Assembly (NCBI RefSeq): GCF_005280735.1
Contig: NZ_CP040077.1
Coordinates: 3,596,001-3,660,000, forward strand
Length of the DNA stretch: 64,000 nt
From: Trinickia violacea
GTDB taxonomy: Bacteria; Pseudomonadota; Gammaproteobacteria; Burkholderiales; Burkholderiaceae
Direction of reading: 5' to 3'
Shown here piece by piece: positions 8,360 to 16,335 of this stretch; position 1 is the first letter of the stretch, and the number at the start of each line of letters is the position of its first letter. The notes beneath the pieces were generated by a model. That model was not told the DNA's origin. It made no database searches and worked only from the letters and a program-made list of their open reading frames with translations. A program made the position numbers and the translations under genes.

Positions 8360-8641
8360 ATGATCAAGACATTCGGCGACAAAGCCACCGCGGCGGTATT
8401 CGAAGGGTATGTCGTCCATTCGCTGCCCCGCCATATCCAAGCGGGCGCGCACCGCAAGCTGCTGCTGATCGATGCGGCCGTCACGCTTGAAGATCTGTAC
8501 GCGCCGCCCGGCAATCGTCTGGAGGCGCTGCAGGGCGATCGCAGCGGCCAGTGGAGCATCCGCATCAATGCGCAATGGCGGATCTGCTTTCACTTCGTCG
8601 AGGGCGAAGCACTGAATGTCGAAATCGTCGACTATCACTGA
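8360..8641 (+). CDS. higB: HigB-type mRNA interferase toxin (RelE superfamily)
   Basis: A 93-residue basic protein of the HigB/GraT (Pfam HigB-like toxin) family. Typical features are an N-terminal MIKTF, the GNRLEAL-x-GDRSGQWSIRINAQWRICF core and a C-terminal VEIVDYH. These toxins cleave mRNA on the ribosome. The start is taken as the ATG at 8360 (MIKTF), not the in-frame ATG at 8342, because family members begin there and a palindromic operator covers the earlier codon. No ribosome binding site precedes it, consistent with a leaderless message. The antitoxin gene starts 13 bp after the stop, the toxin-first order usual for HigBA. Confidence 0.9.
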   Translation: MIKTFGDKATAAVFEGYVVHSLPRHIQAGAHRKLLLIDAAVTLEDLYAPPGNRLEALQGDRSGQWSIRINAQWRICFHFVEGEALNVEIVDYH

Positions 8642-8654
8642 TCGGGGGGCCGAC

Positions 8655-9098
8655 ATGGCTATCGAACGCGCGGCGCTCAAGCGCGCCGACTTTACCGACA
8701 TCGGCACTGGCGAGCGGATCGCCGCCGTGCACCCGGGCGAGATCCTGCGCTCGGATTTTCTCGAGCCGCTCGGCATGTCCGTCAATGCGCTCGCCCTCGC
8801 GCTGCGCGTGCCAGCGCCACGCATCAACGATGTCGTGCGCGGCAAGCGCGCCGTTTCGCCGGAAACGGCACTGCGTCTCGCCCGCTATTTCGGCACCAGC
8901 GCAACGTTCTGGCTGAATCTCCAGAACACGCACGACCTGCGTGTCGCGACCGATACCGCCGGTGCACAGATCGAACGCGAAGTCGAGCCGCTGCCGGCCA
9001 ACCTGCGCCCAAAGCGCCCCAAGGCACCGCGCCCGGTCGCCCGCGTGGCAGCCCGCGTGGCAGCCGGCGCGGCAAAGCGCGCCAAGGCCGCAGACTAA
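8655..9098 (+). CDS. higA: HigA-type antitoxin with basic C-terminal extension
   Basis: A 147-residue Xre/HigA-type protein. The helix-turn-helix domain runs from about HPGEIL to ATFWLNLQ with the family stretch RINDVVRGKRAVSPETALRL, and it should bind both the toxin and the operator upstream of higB. The start is the ATG at 8655, preceded by GGGGGG at 8644-8649. Unusually for this family, about 30 residues follow the core, rich in Pro, Arg, Lys and Ala (for example PKRPKAPRPVARVAARV), resembling the basic tails of DNA-binding proteins. Most HigA proteins are near 95-110 residues. Confidence 0.88.
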   Translation: MAIERAALKRADFTDIGTGERIAAVHPGEILRSDFLEPLGMSVNALALALRVPAPRINDVVRGKRAVSPETALRLARYFGTSATFWLNLQNTHDLRVATDTAGAQIEREVEPLPANLRPKRPKAPRPVARVAARVAAGAAKRAKAAD

Positions 9099-9232
9099 AC
9101 GGCCGCCGCTCCAGCCGCGCCAGGAAACCTGCTTTGCGCCGCCAACGTTCGCTCCAGCGCAAAAAGACACCAGACGGCCACAGGCCGGCGGGTAAAATCG
9201 AGGGCATCCCCTTGCCATACCGGAGTACAGCA

Positions 9233-10240
9233 ATGTCATTGCAACGACGTACCACCCTCACGAAATACCTGATCGAGCAGCAGCGCGAGACGAACAACCT
9301 GCCCGCCGATCTGCGCCTTTTGATCGAAGTCGTCGCGCGCGCGTGCAAGAGCATCAGCTTTCACGTCAGCAAGGGTGCGCTGGGCGACGCGCTCGGCTCG
9401 GCCGGCAGCGAGAACATCCAGGGCGAGGTGCAAAAGAAGCTCGACATTCTCTCGAACGAAATTCTGCTCGACGCGAACGAATGGGGCGGCAACCTCGCGG
9501 CGATGGCGTCGGAAGAAATGGAGCACGTCTTCCCGATCCCGGCCAACTATCCGCGCGGCGAATATCTGCTGGTGTTCGACCCGCTCGACGGCTCATCGAA
9601 CATCGACGTCAACGTGTCGATCGGCACGATCTTCTCGGTGCTGCGCTGCCCGGACGGCCAGCAGGCAACCGAACAATCGTTCCTGCAACCCGGCACGCAG
9701 CAAGTCGCGGCCGGCTACGCGGTGTACGGCCCGCAGTCGGTGCTCGTGCTCACGACCGGCAACGGCGTGAACTGCTTCACGCTCGATCGCGAACTCGGCT
9801 CGTGGGTGCTCACGCACGCCGACTTGCGCATTCCGGTCGACACGCGCGAATACGCGATCAACGCGTCGAACGCGCGTCATTGGTATCCGCCCGTGCAGAA
9901 GTACATCGGCGAGCTGAACGCCGGCAAGGAAGGTCCGCGCCAGGCCGACTTCAACATGCGCTGGATCGCGTCGATGGTCGCCGACGTGCATCGCATCCTG
10001 AACCGCGGCGGCGTCTTCATGTACCCGGCCGACAAGCGCACGCCGGACAAGCCCGGCAAGCTGCGTCTGATGTACGAGGCGAATCCGATGGCGTTCATCG
10101 TCGAGCAAGCCGGCGGCGCCGCCACAAACGGCAAGCAGCGCATCCTGGAAATTCAGCCGAAGAGTCTGCACGAGCGCGTCGCAGTGTTCCTCGGCTCGAA
10201 AAACGAGGTCGACCGCGTGACCCGCTACCACCTCGAATAA
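9233..10240 (+). CDS. fbp: Fructose-1,6-bisphosphatase class I
   Basis: A 335-residue class I fructose-1,6-bisphosphatase, hydrolysing fructose 1,6-bisphosphate to fructose 6-phosphate in gluconeogenesis in the cytoplasm. The metal-binding signature DPLDGSS is at residues 116-122 and is followed by NIDVNVSIGTIFS; the C-terminal catalytic block around EANPMAFIVEQAGG is also present. The start is the ATG at 9233 with CGGAG upstream at 9221; a longer frame from 9134 is unlike the family. It stands alone, with a tRNA promoter directly downstream. Confidence 0.96.
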   Translation: MSLQRRTTLTKYLIEQQRETNNLPADLRLLIEVVARACKSISFHVSKGALGDALGSAGSENIQGEVQKKLDILSNEILLDANEWGGNLAAMASEEMEHVFPIPANYPRGEYLLVFDPLDGSSNIDVNVSIGTIFSVLRCPDGQQATEQSFLQPGTQQVAAGYAVYGPQSVLVLTTGNGVNCFTLDRELGSWVLTHADLRIPVDTREYAINASNARHWYPPVQKYIGELNAGKEGPRQADFNMRWIASMVADVHRILNRGGVFMYPADKRTPDKPGKLRLMYEANPMAFIVEQAGGAATNGKQRILEIQPKSLHERVAVFLGSKNEVDRVTRYHLE

Positions 10241-10257
10241 AAAAATGAGCAAAGGTG

Positions 10258-10287
10258 TTGCCAACCGGCCGAAAGCGCGTCTATAAT
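10258..10287 (+). promoter_or_regulatory. Promoter of tRNA-Thr
   Basis: TTGCCA at 10258-10263 and TATAAT at 10282-10287, spacing 18 bp, with the tRNA 5' end at 10302. A near-consensus sigma-70 promoter. Confidence 0.75.
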
Positions 10288-10301
10288 CGCGTTTCTCTGA
10301 T

Positions 10302-10377
10302 GCCGGAATAGCTCAGACGGTAGAGCAGCGCATTCGTAATGCGAAGGTCGGGGGTTCGATTCCTCTTTCCGGCACCA
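10302..10377 (+). tRNA. tRNA-Thr(CGT)
   Basis: A 76-nt cloverleaf with encoded CCA. The acceptor stem pairs GCCGGAA with TTCCGGC, the anticodon loop reads TTCGTAA giving anticodon CGT, and the T loop is GGGTTCGATTC. It decodes ACG threonine codons, frequent in this GC-rich genome. Confidence 0.97.
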
Positions 10378-10387
10378 ACTGAATCAA

Positions 10388-10422
10388 GCAAAAAGCCCAG
10401 TCCTCGTGACTGGGCTTTTTGC
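10388..10422 (+). terminator. Terminator after tRNA-Thr
   Basis: AAAAAGCCCAGTC (10390-10402), loop CTCGT, GACTGGGCTTTTT (10408-10420). The A/T flanks make it potentially bidirectional. Confidence 0.9.
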
Positions 10423-10459
10423 TTTCCGGGCCTTGCGTAGGCGCCACTCGGCCCAATGA

Positions 10460-10735
10460 CCCTCGCGAACCAACTCAGCTTCGCGCCGCGAAATGCCGGC
10501 GCATGACCATCGCAAGCAGCACGATAAGCAACGCAGGCGCGAGTTGCCAAGGAACACCGAACAGAATTCGGCAAAAGCAGATCCGACCATCGGTGAAGAT
10601 CGATCATGTAGCGCGTAAAACCGAACGATCCAGATGGCCAGCGTGGGGAATTGGATCGCCAGCGCAGTCGATGCATAGACTACGACGCGGCGCGCGACAA
10701 ATCGCTGTTCACTTGATGCCGACGCAGTCGAATCC
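10460..10735 (-). pseudogene. Possible decayed small membrane protein gene
   Basis: No intact gene with a convincing start is found between 10423 and 10930. On the minus strand, one frame reads about 40 residues with a hydrophobic segment (VVVYASTALAIQFPTLAIWI), and a second frame carries another hydrophobic segment ending in basic residues and a stop (QLAPALLIVLLAMVMRRHF then AARS). Together they look like a two-helix membrane protein broken by a frameshift near 10560-10600. There is an upstream TAG and no ATG in the first frame. This is a weak call based on hydropathy only, and both frames could be chance. Confidence 0.3.
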
Positions 10736-10933
10736 CCCTTATTCTTCTACGCGCGAGAAAGTCTATTTCTGATGCGTCAAGCGGCTGATTCGACGTTCGA
10801 GGTCGCACTTTTCGAGCATCTTCGCGATTTGCGACCGCGTGGACACAACGATATCGATAGGGGCATCCGGCACCCATCCCCAGGCGAGCATCTACTCTAT
10901 GTACGAATCGGCATAGCCTGCGAATACCAAGCT

Positions 10934-10980
10934 TTGCATGGGACCAGAGTAGGGCGCTAAAGCGCCAACTCTGGTCGACA
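10934..10980. repeat. Palindromic intergenic repeat, copy A
   Basis: TTGCATGGG, then a hairpin with outer stem ACCAGAGT/ACTCTGGT and inner stem GGCGCT/AGCGCC, then CGACA. It ends one base before the ribosome binding site of the lipoprotein gene at 10990, so any promoter of that gene must lie upstream of or inside the element. Related copies lie at 37177, 37217, 51031 and 60331. Confidence 0.85.
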
Positions 10981-10989
10981 GGAGAAGAC

Positions 10990-11976
10990 ATGCGTTGGCG
11001 GCAGAGGGGTTTCAGAGCAGCGGCACTGGTAGCACTTGCGGCACGTATGTCCCGCGCATTGATCACGACGGTTGCCGTCGTCGCACTCAGCGCCTGCGGC
11101 GGGCACGCGTTCGGCATCTCGCCGCAAGGCATCGCGTTCGGCCTCGCCGCACCGAAACGCATCCCGCTCGACGCCCATTCGAACGGCGTTGCCGTGCGTC
11201 CCTCGGATGGCGCCGTGTTCATCACGGACGATCGCACCAACACCGTGTTGACTTCCGCCGACGGCGTGACCTTCACGGCTTACGCCGCGATTCCGGTCGT
11301 GTCGGACCAGGCGAATGCGCTGAGCCAATTGACGTTTTCTCCCTCGGGTGTGCTGTTCGCCGAGCGCTTCGGGTTCGGCACGGCAAGCGCCGTCTATGCG
11401 ATCACTGACCGCGGCGCAGTCGCGGCGCTGAGCGGCCCCGATCCCGCGCGACGCCGGCTCGGGCTTGTATCGGTGGGCGAAGGCGAGCTGCTCTCGACCT
11501 GGTTCGTCAAGGACGGCGCGAGCCCGCCGCAAGGCGGGCTGAGCCTGTTGACCTATGACGCGGCGACGCACACCGCCCTCGAGCGCGATCTGCTGACGGG
11601 GCTCGGCAAGCCAGTCGGCGTGGCGGTTTTCAGCGGCACCGTGTTCGTCTCGGATCAGGCCAACAATCGCATCGTCGAAGCGAACGTCGAGCAATTGCTG
11701 AACGCTCCGCAGCCGCTCACGTCGGCGGCGACGTTCGCAAAAATCGACAGCCCCGACCTGCTGGCCGTCGATGCGAGCGGCACGCTCTATACGAAATGCA
11801 ACCGGAGCGGACTGTGCAAGATCGCACCGGACGGCACTGTCGACGTGCTCGCCGACGACTTCCAGAACGCCCGCGGCGTCGCGACCGACACGGCGCGTCA
11901 CAAGCTGTATGCGATCGATCGCGCGGCGTCGAAATCGTCGGCGAGCTATTTGCGCGTGTTCTGGCTCAAGTACTAG
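10990..11976 (+). CDS. Putative lipoprotein with SMP-30/NHL-like beta-propeller
   Basis: A 328-residue predicted lipoprotein. The start at 10990 is set by GGAGAAG directly upstream; an internal ATG at 11047 would also leave the full signal peptide. The hydrophobic region ends in the lipobox LSAC (Cys36). The mature part has repeating blades of the type seen in SMP-30/gluconolactonase and NHL proteins, for example GVAVRPSDGAVFITDD, GKPVGVAVFSGTVFVSD and NARGVATDTARHKLYAID. Such propellers act as binding scaffolds or lactonases; substrate is unknown here. It is convergent with the putative copper locus and probably not part of it. Confidence 0.75.
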   Translation: MRWRQRGFRAAALVALAARMSRALITTVAVVALSACGGHAFGISPQGIAFGLAAPKRIPLDAHSNGVAVRPSDGAVFITDDRTNTVLTSADGVTFTAYAAIPVVSDQANALSQLTFSPSGVLFAERFGFGTASAVYAITDRGAVAALSGPDPARRRLGLVSVGEGELLSTWFVKDGASPPQGGLSLLTYDAATHTALERDLLTGLGKPVGVAVFSGTVFVSDQANNRIVEANVEQLLNAPQPLTSAATFAKIDSPDLLAVDASGTLYTKCNRSGLCKIAPDGTVDVLADDFQNARGVATDTARHKLYAIDRAASKSSASYLRVFWLKY

Positions 11977-12010
11977 AGCGACGGGCGTTTCCCGCGCGGC
12001 TGTTCCCGTA

Positions 12011-12544
12011 CTACATGTTCTCCGGCGCGCGGCTGCCACGCAGCCACGCATCGAGCGCGCCGGGCTCGATGCGTCCGCTCGATGCGTGCCGCCGCCCCTG
12101 CGCGTCGATCAGGAGCGTGCGCGGCAACTCCCCTCGCCAGCCGGCGTCGAGGGCCGCGCGCAGCCGCTCGGGGATCGCCTCGGCATTCGCGTATTGCGCG
12201 ATTTGCGGTGTAACCGGCATCGAAGCGAGCGCTTGCGACACGGCTTCCGCGTTGTCGTCGAACCCATCCATTGCGACCATCGCAACGCGCACGCCGCGAT
12301 GCGAGCGCAGCCACTCGGCGACGTGCGCCGTGTTTTCGCGGCAGTACCCGCAGTCGAGCGACCAGATTTCAACGATCAGCGGCTGGCCCTTCGCCTCGCT
12401 CATGACGTGCGGAACATCGGCGGCCTTGAGCGGCTGCAACTGCGCGACATGCGCTGCAGGGCCCGCCGACGCTCGGAGCGCACCAAGCGGCCCGAACATC
12501 GCACCCAGCGCGAGCCAGGCTATCCACCCATAGAGACGCCTCAT
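12011..12544 (-). CDS. Thioredoxin-like periplasmic protein of the putative copper locus
   Basis: A 177-residue protein with an N-terminal signal/anchor segment (about residues 6-27) and a thioredoxin fold of the TlpA/ResA type. The redox motif is DCGYC, with Cys65 and Cys68 after the strand VEIWSL, and a cis-Pro region is present (GELPRTLLID). It should reduce disulfides, or deliver or chelate metal, in the periplasm. The ATG at 12544 overlaps the stop of the BNR-protein gene (ATGA), so it is the last gene of the operon DUF2946, TonB receptor, BNR protein, thioredoxin. A role in handling copper or Cys-rich partners is inferred from that context. Confidence 0.82.
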   Translation of the reverse strand: MRRLYGWIAWLALGAMFGPLGALRASAGPAAHVAQLQPLKAADVPHVMSEAKGQPLIVEIWSLDCGYCRENTAHVAEWLRSHRGVRVAMVAMDGFDDNAEAVSQALASMPVTPQIAQYANAEAIPERLRAALDAGWRGELPRTLLIDAQGRRHASSGRIEPGALDAWLRGSRAPENM

Positions 12545-13860
12545 TTCGCCTCCTCGACCGGCAGTAGCCTGTAGCCATCGTCCTGCGTGCGCCACGAGAC
12601 GTAGACGTGCCCGTCATCCGCGAGCAGTTGCGGGTTGTCGCTGCCCTCGGCCGTTTGGGCGAGCACTTTCGGCGCGGACCAGTGCACGCCGCCGTCATCG
12701 GAGCGGCGAACCATGAGGCGCATCGTGTCGTCTTCGAACGACTTCCACGCGAGCCACAGCTTGCCGCCTTCGGCGATCAGCGTCGCGTGCGACGCCATCG
12801 CATTCGGCGCCTCGTCCGCATCGGCACCCGAGCCGATCGGCCGGGGCTTATCGAGCGGCTTGCCGTCGCGATCGAGCCGCGAGTAGTACACGTTGGCCTT
12901 GTCGTCGACGACGCCGAACCACACCATGTGCCGCACGCCATCCGGCGTGATCGCGAGCGCCGGCCCCTGGTGCGGGCAGGCTTCGACATGCCAGTTCGAG
13001 AACGTCGCGCGGATCGGCGTCACCGGTTCGCTCGCATCCGCCAGCAGGACGGCGAGCGCGTGGTCGCGAATCTGTCCTGTGAACACGTTGCGCCACAGCG
13101 CCTCCACGCGCCCTTCTCCGTCGATCGCGAGCGCGATCTGACAGCACTCGCAGGTCTGGTCGGCAACTTTGCGCTCCGGGGCGAACGTTTGGCCGCCGTC
13201 GCTCGACACGGCGTAGTACACCGCGGCGCCGTCATAGCCGCGGCCGGCCTTCGTCGCGGCGACGAGGTCGCGCTTGTCGATCCACGCGACGAACACGCGC
13301 CCCTTCGGATCGACGATCAGCACATCGAAGCGATGCGTGATCGGCTGCCGGTCGCCGTGCACCGTGACCGGCACCGACCAGGTCGCACCGCCGTCCGTCG
13401 AGCGCGAGAAGCGGACCATGCCGGTGTAAGGCGCGTCGAGCGGCATCGACCACGTGACGTAAATCGTGCGCGCATCCGGGCTCGCGGCCACCTTCGGGCG
13501 GTTCTCGGAGCTCGTGTAGATCGGCTCCGGCATCGCATTGACGACGACCGGCGCCGACAGCGTGCGCCCTTTGTCATCCGAATGCGCGACGAGAATGTGC
13601 TGCCCTTCGACCCACGCGGCCCACAACCGATGACGTGCATCGAACGCGGCGCCGGTCGCGAGCGGCGCCTTCGCCGCTTGCGAAGAGGCATGCGCAGAGG
13701 CGTGCGCGCCAGACATCTCCATGCCGCCCCTATGCGTGGCGTGCGACGCGCGCGCGCCCGATGCGCCAGCGCCGATCACGGCGTTCCCGCCCTGCTGCGC
13801 GAACGCCGCGATCGAGACGCACGCGAGCACTGCCACGACGAATTGCTTTAGAGCGACCAT
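12541..13860 (-). CDS. BNR/sialidase-like periplasmic protein with metal-binding motifs
   Basis: A 439-residue exported protein with a signal peptide ending near residue 21 (FAQQGG). Several Asp-box (BNR) turns are present (STDGGATW, SSDGGQTF, SDDGGVHW), indicating a six-bladed sialidase-type propeller. True sialidases have an arginine triad and FRIP motif, which I do not see, so glycosidase activity is doubtful. Instead it has a His/Met-rich stretch after the signal peptide (about residues 40-57, with H40, H43, M47, M49, H53, H57), the cluster TCECCQ (Cys227, 229, 230) and ACPHQG, all plausible copper ligands. The gene overlaps the TonB receptor gene by 13 bp, so the two are co-expressed. 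Confidence 0.78.
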   Translation of the reverse strand: MVALKQFVVAVLACVSIAAFAQQGGNAVIGAGASGARASHATHRGGMEMSGAHASAHASSQAAKAPLATGAAFDARHRLWAAWVEGQHILVAHSDDKGRTLSAPVVVNAMPEPIYTSSENRPKVAASPDARTIYVTWSMPLDAPYTGMVRFSRSTDGGATWSVPVTVHGDRQPITHRFDVLIVDPKGRVFVAWIDKRDLVAATKAGRGYDGAAVYYAVSSDGGQTFAPERKVADQTCECCQIALAIDGEGRVEALWRNVFTGQIRDHALAVLLADASEPVTPIRATFSNWHVEACPHQGPALAITPDGVRHMVWFGVVDDKANVYYSRLDRDGKPLDKPRPIGSGADADEAPNAMASHATLIAEGGKLWLAWKSFEDDTMRLMVRRSDDGGVHWSAPKVLAQTAEGSDNPQLLADDGHVYVSWRTQDDGYRLLPVEEAK

Positions 13861-16202
13861 TTGAGTTCTCCGTAGAACGTGCGGCCCGGATACGGGTGGA
13901 AGACGTAAGCGCGGCAGTCGGTGACGTTATCGACGCCGACCGAGGCCACGGTGTGGCGATCGAGCTGATAGCGCGCCTTCAGGTCGACGAACGTAAACGA
14001 GCTCGTGCCGCCATACACGTCCGGATTGATGTCGCTGTTATCGAGCGTGTTGTACTGGCGTCCCGAATAGCGCAGACCAACGCTGCCGAGCAATCGCTCG
14101 TTGAAGTGGTAAGCGGCGAGCAGGTTCAGGCGCACGACGGGAATCCGCGGAAACCGCTGGCCGACGTAGGCGGGATTCGCCGCGTCAGCCAGCGTGCGCG
14201 CGTTCGCCGCCGAAACATTCGCATCGAGGTCGAAGCCGGCCAACAGCACGTTCTGCCCCGAAAACGCGAGCTCGACGCCGCGCACGCGCACCCGGTCCAC
14301 GTTGGAGATGTTCGTGAACGTGGACGCGCCGTTCACCGTCGTCTGGCTGTAGATCGAATTGCGCAGATCGCTCTGAAACACGCTCGCGCGCACCACACCC
14401 ACGCCGACGTCGCGCTGCGCGGTGAAGTCCCAGTCGATGGCCTTTTCCGGCTGCAGATTCGGGTTGTTGTTGACGATCGCGTTGTTCGAAATCGTGCCCT
14501 GGAACAATTCGCTGACGGTCGGGAAACGCGTGCCGGTCGCGAACGACAGGCGGAACAGCCAGTCGTCGGTCGCCTGCCATTGGACCGCCGCCTTCGGCGA
14601 CAGCGCATTCGCGCTGCGATCGGCGTAGCCGAGTGTCGAAGTCGCATTGCCGAGCGAACCGCCGTAGGCGTTCCATTGCTCGTAGCGCAGGCCGAGCGTG
14701 GCAAGCCAACCGGGCGCGAAACGCCAGGCGTCCTGGCCGTAGACCGCCTGAGTGCGCGTGTTGCCGTTGTAGCTGCTCGCGATCGCGGCAGGACCGCCGT
14801 CCAGCCAGTCCGGCGTGTTGTAGGTCCGGTTGCGCAGAAAATAGGTGTCGAAGTGGTAGCCGAACGTGAGCGCGTGCCCGGCGAACGACGGCGACTCGGC
14901 CTTCAGGTCCGCGGTCTGCCAGCCGGTGCCGTCGCCGAAGAAGATCGTGCCGGCACCGCCCTGGTTCGCGGCGGGCGGTGCGCTCGCCGCGGCGCGCAGG
15001 ACATCCTGCGACACGTTGTACGCCGACAGCGTGCTCGACAGACGCCAGCCCGAATCGAGCTTGGCGTTGAGGCCGAGCCCGTAGAGCCAGTTCTCCTGTT
15101 TGCCGTTCTGCGGCGCGAACGCGGTCGGCGAAACGGTGTAGTTCTGCCCGTTGATCACGACGTTGCCGCCGTACACCGGGTTGCCGTTCGCGTCGTACAG
15201 AAACGTCTGGCCGTGAGTCCCATAGCGGTTCTCCCAGTGCCCGAGCGTGAACGTCGCGTCGACGCGGTCCGTGAACGCGTAGCCCATCCGCACGCTCGCG
15301 TTGCGCTGCTCGGTGTGCTCCATCGATTGCGCGCCGGCGATCACGCGCGGCTGGCCATTCGGCCCGATATCGCTGGCTGCGCCCGTCACCGGCACAGCGG
15401 GCCCGAGCTTCGCGTTGGAACCGGGCGTCGCCGCGGCGTATTGCAGCGGCTGACTGTTGTTCTCGAGCCTATCGAGCGACAGCGAGTACCAGAACCGCCC
15501 AATCCGATCGGCAATGTGCCCCGACTCGTGGTTGCCGCCTAAGCTCTGCGCGAAACCGTACGGATCGTGGTAGCGCTGCGTGAAAAGCTGCGTATCGAGC
15601 GAGGCTTCGAGCTGGGTCGGCTTTCTCGTCGTGATCTGCACGGTCGAGCCGATCGAGTTGCCCGGGTAGAGCGCCGAAAAGGGTCCGTACAGGACTTCGA
15701 TCTGAGCGATATCGTCGGGCGCGATCAGCGACCAGCGAGGCGGATACGCATAGCTCGAACCGAGCAGATTCGACAGCAGCAGACCGTCGGCATAGACGAG
15801 CCCTCGCGCGCTTTGCAGTTCGTTGAAGTCGCGCCCGGCGAACGGCGCGTTGCGGTCGCCGGTGAAGCGCTTGCGCACCATCAGGTTCGGCGCGTATCGC
15901 AGCGCGTCTTCGGTGCTGACGATGTTGTGCGAGTCGATCTGCTCGCGCTGAATCCGTTCGACGACGCCCGGCGTATTCGGAGCGAACGCGGGACGCGCGG
16001 CGGTCACGCTGATGGTCTGCAACGTGTGCGCCGAGGTCAACGATTCGGGGGATTGCGTCGTTAACTTGGAATCGGCTTGTGAATCTGGGACGGTCGGCTC
16101 CGCCCAAGCGGGTTGGATAGTGAACGCTATCGCGCACGCGATGCAAAGACATCGGCGTGGCGACAGCGCAGCAGCAACGATGCGCATGAGAGTCTGAAAC
16201 AT
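13848..16202 (-). CDS. TonB-dependent outer-membrane receptor, probably for copper
   Basis: A 784-residue TonB-dependent receptor. A long signal peptide ends near AWAEP. A TonB-box-like LQTISVTA is followed by the plug domain (VERIQREQIDSHNIVSTEDA, then LYGPFSALYPGNSIGSTVQI), and the 22-strand barrel ends in the aromatic terminal strand YGELKWSL. It should take up a metal or metal complex across the outer membrane using TonB energy. Upstream is a DUF2946 gene and downstream a Cys/His/Met-bearing propeller and a thioredoxin-like protein, the setting of copper-regulated TonB receptors in Bordetella. The start at 16202 has no obvious Shine-Dalgarno; ATG 16187 is an alternative. Confidence 0.87.
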   Translation of the reverse strand: MFQTLMRIVAAALSPRRCLCIACAIAFTIQPAWAEPTVPDSQADSKLTTQSPESLTSAHTLQTISVTAARPAFAPNTPGVVERIQREQIDSHNIVSTEDALRYAPNLMVRKRFTGDRNAPFAGRDFNELQSARGLVYADGLLLSNLLGSSYAYPPRWSLIAPDDIAQIEVLYGPFSALYPGNSIGSTVQITTRKPTQLEASLDTQLFTQRYHDPYGFAQSLGGNHESGHIADRIGRFWYSLSLDRLENNSQPLQYAAATPGSNAKLGPAVPVTGAASDIGPNGQPRVIAGAQSMEHTEQRNASVRMGYAFTDRVDATFTLGHWENRYGTHGQTFLYDANGNPVYGGNVVINGQNYTVSPTAFAPQNGKQENWLYGLGLNAKLDSGWRLSSTLSAYNVSQDVLRAAASAPPAANQGGAGTIFFGDGTGWQTADLKAESPSFAGHALTFGYHFDTYFLRNRTYNTPDWLDGGPAAIASSYNGNTRTQAVYGQDAWRFAPGWLATLGLRYEQWNAYGGSLGNATSTLGYADRSANALSPKAAVQWQATDDWLFRLSFATGTRFPTVSELFQGTISNNAIVNNNPNLQPEKAIDWDFTAQRDVGVGVVRASVFQSDLRNSIYSQTTVNGASTFTNISNVDRVRVRGVELAFSGQNVLLAGFDLDANVSAANARTLADAANPAYVGQRFPRIPVVRLNLLAAYHFNERLLGSVGLRYSGRQYNTLDNSDINPDVYGGTSSFTFVDLKARYQLDRHTVASVGVDNVTDCRAYVFHPYPGRTFYGELKWSL

Positions 16203-16335
16203 GTGATCGGGTTAGCCGGAGTGCGAACGCAGCCGGCGCCGGTCGATGCAAGATCGGCGCGAGCGAGTAAACGGCGCACGGCGGCACGACTCCCCATGCC
16301 GGCTCGCGAAGAGCGGCACATGGACGGCGGCACAA

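Noticed and set aside
10281..10676. A minus-strand frame across tRNA-Thr encoding a plausible-looking peptide
   Set aside because: Its C-terminal part is the complement of the tRNA, a well-known false gene; the rest has no support.
12541..13860. Sialidase activity for the BNR protein
   Set aside because: Asp boxes define the fold only; the arginine triad and FRIP motif of sialidases were not seen, and Cys/His/Met motifs and context point to metal binding.
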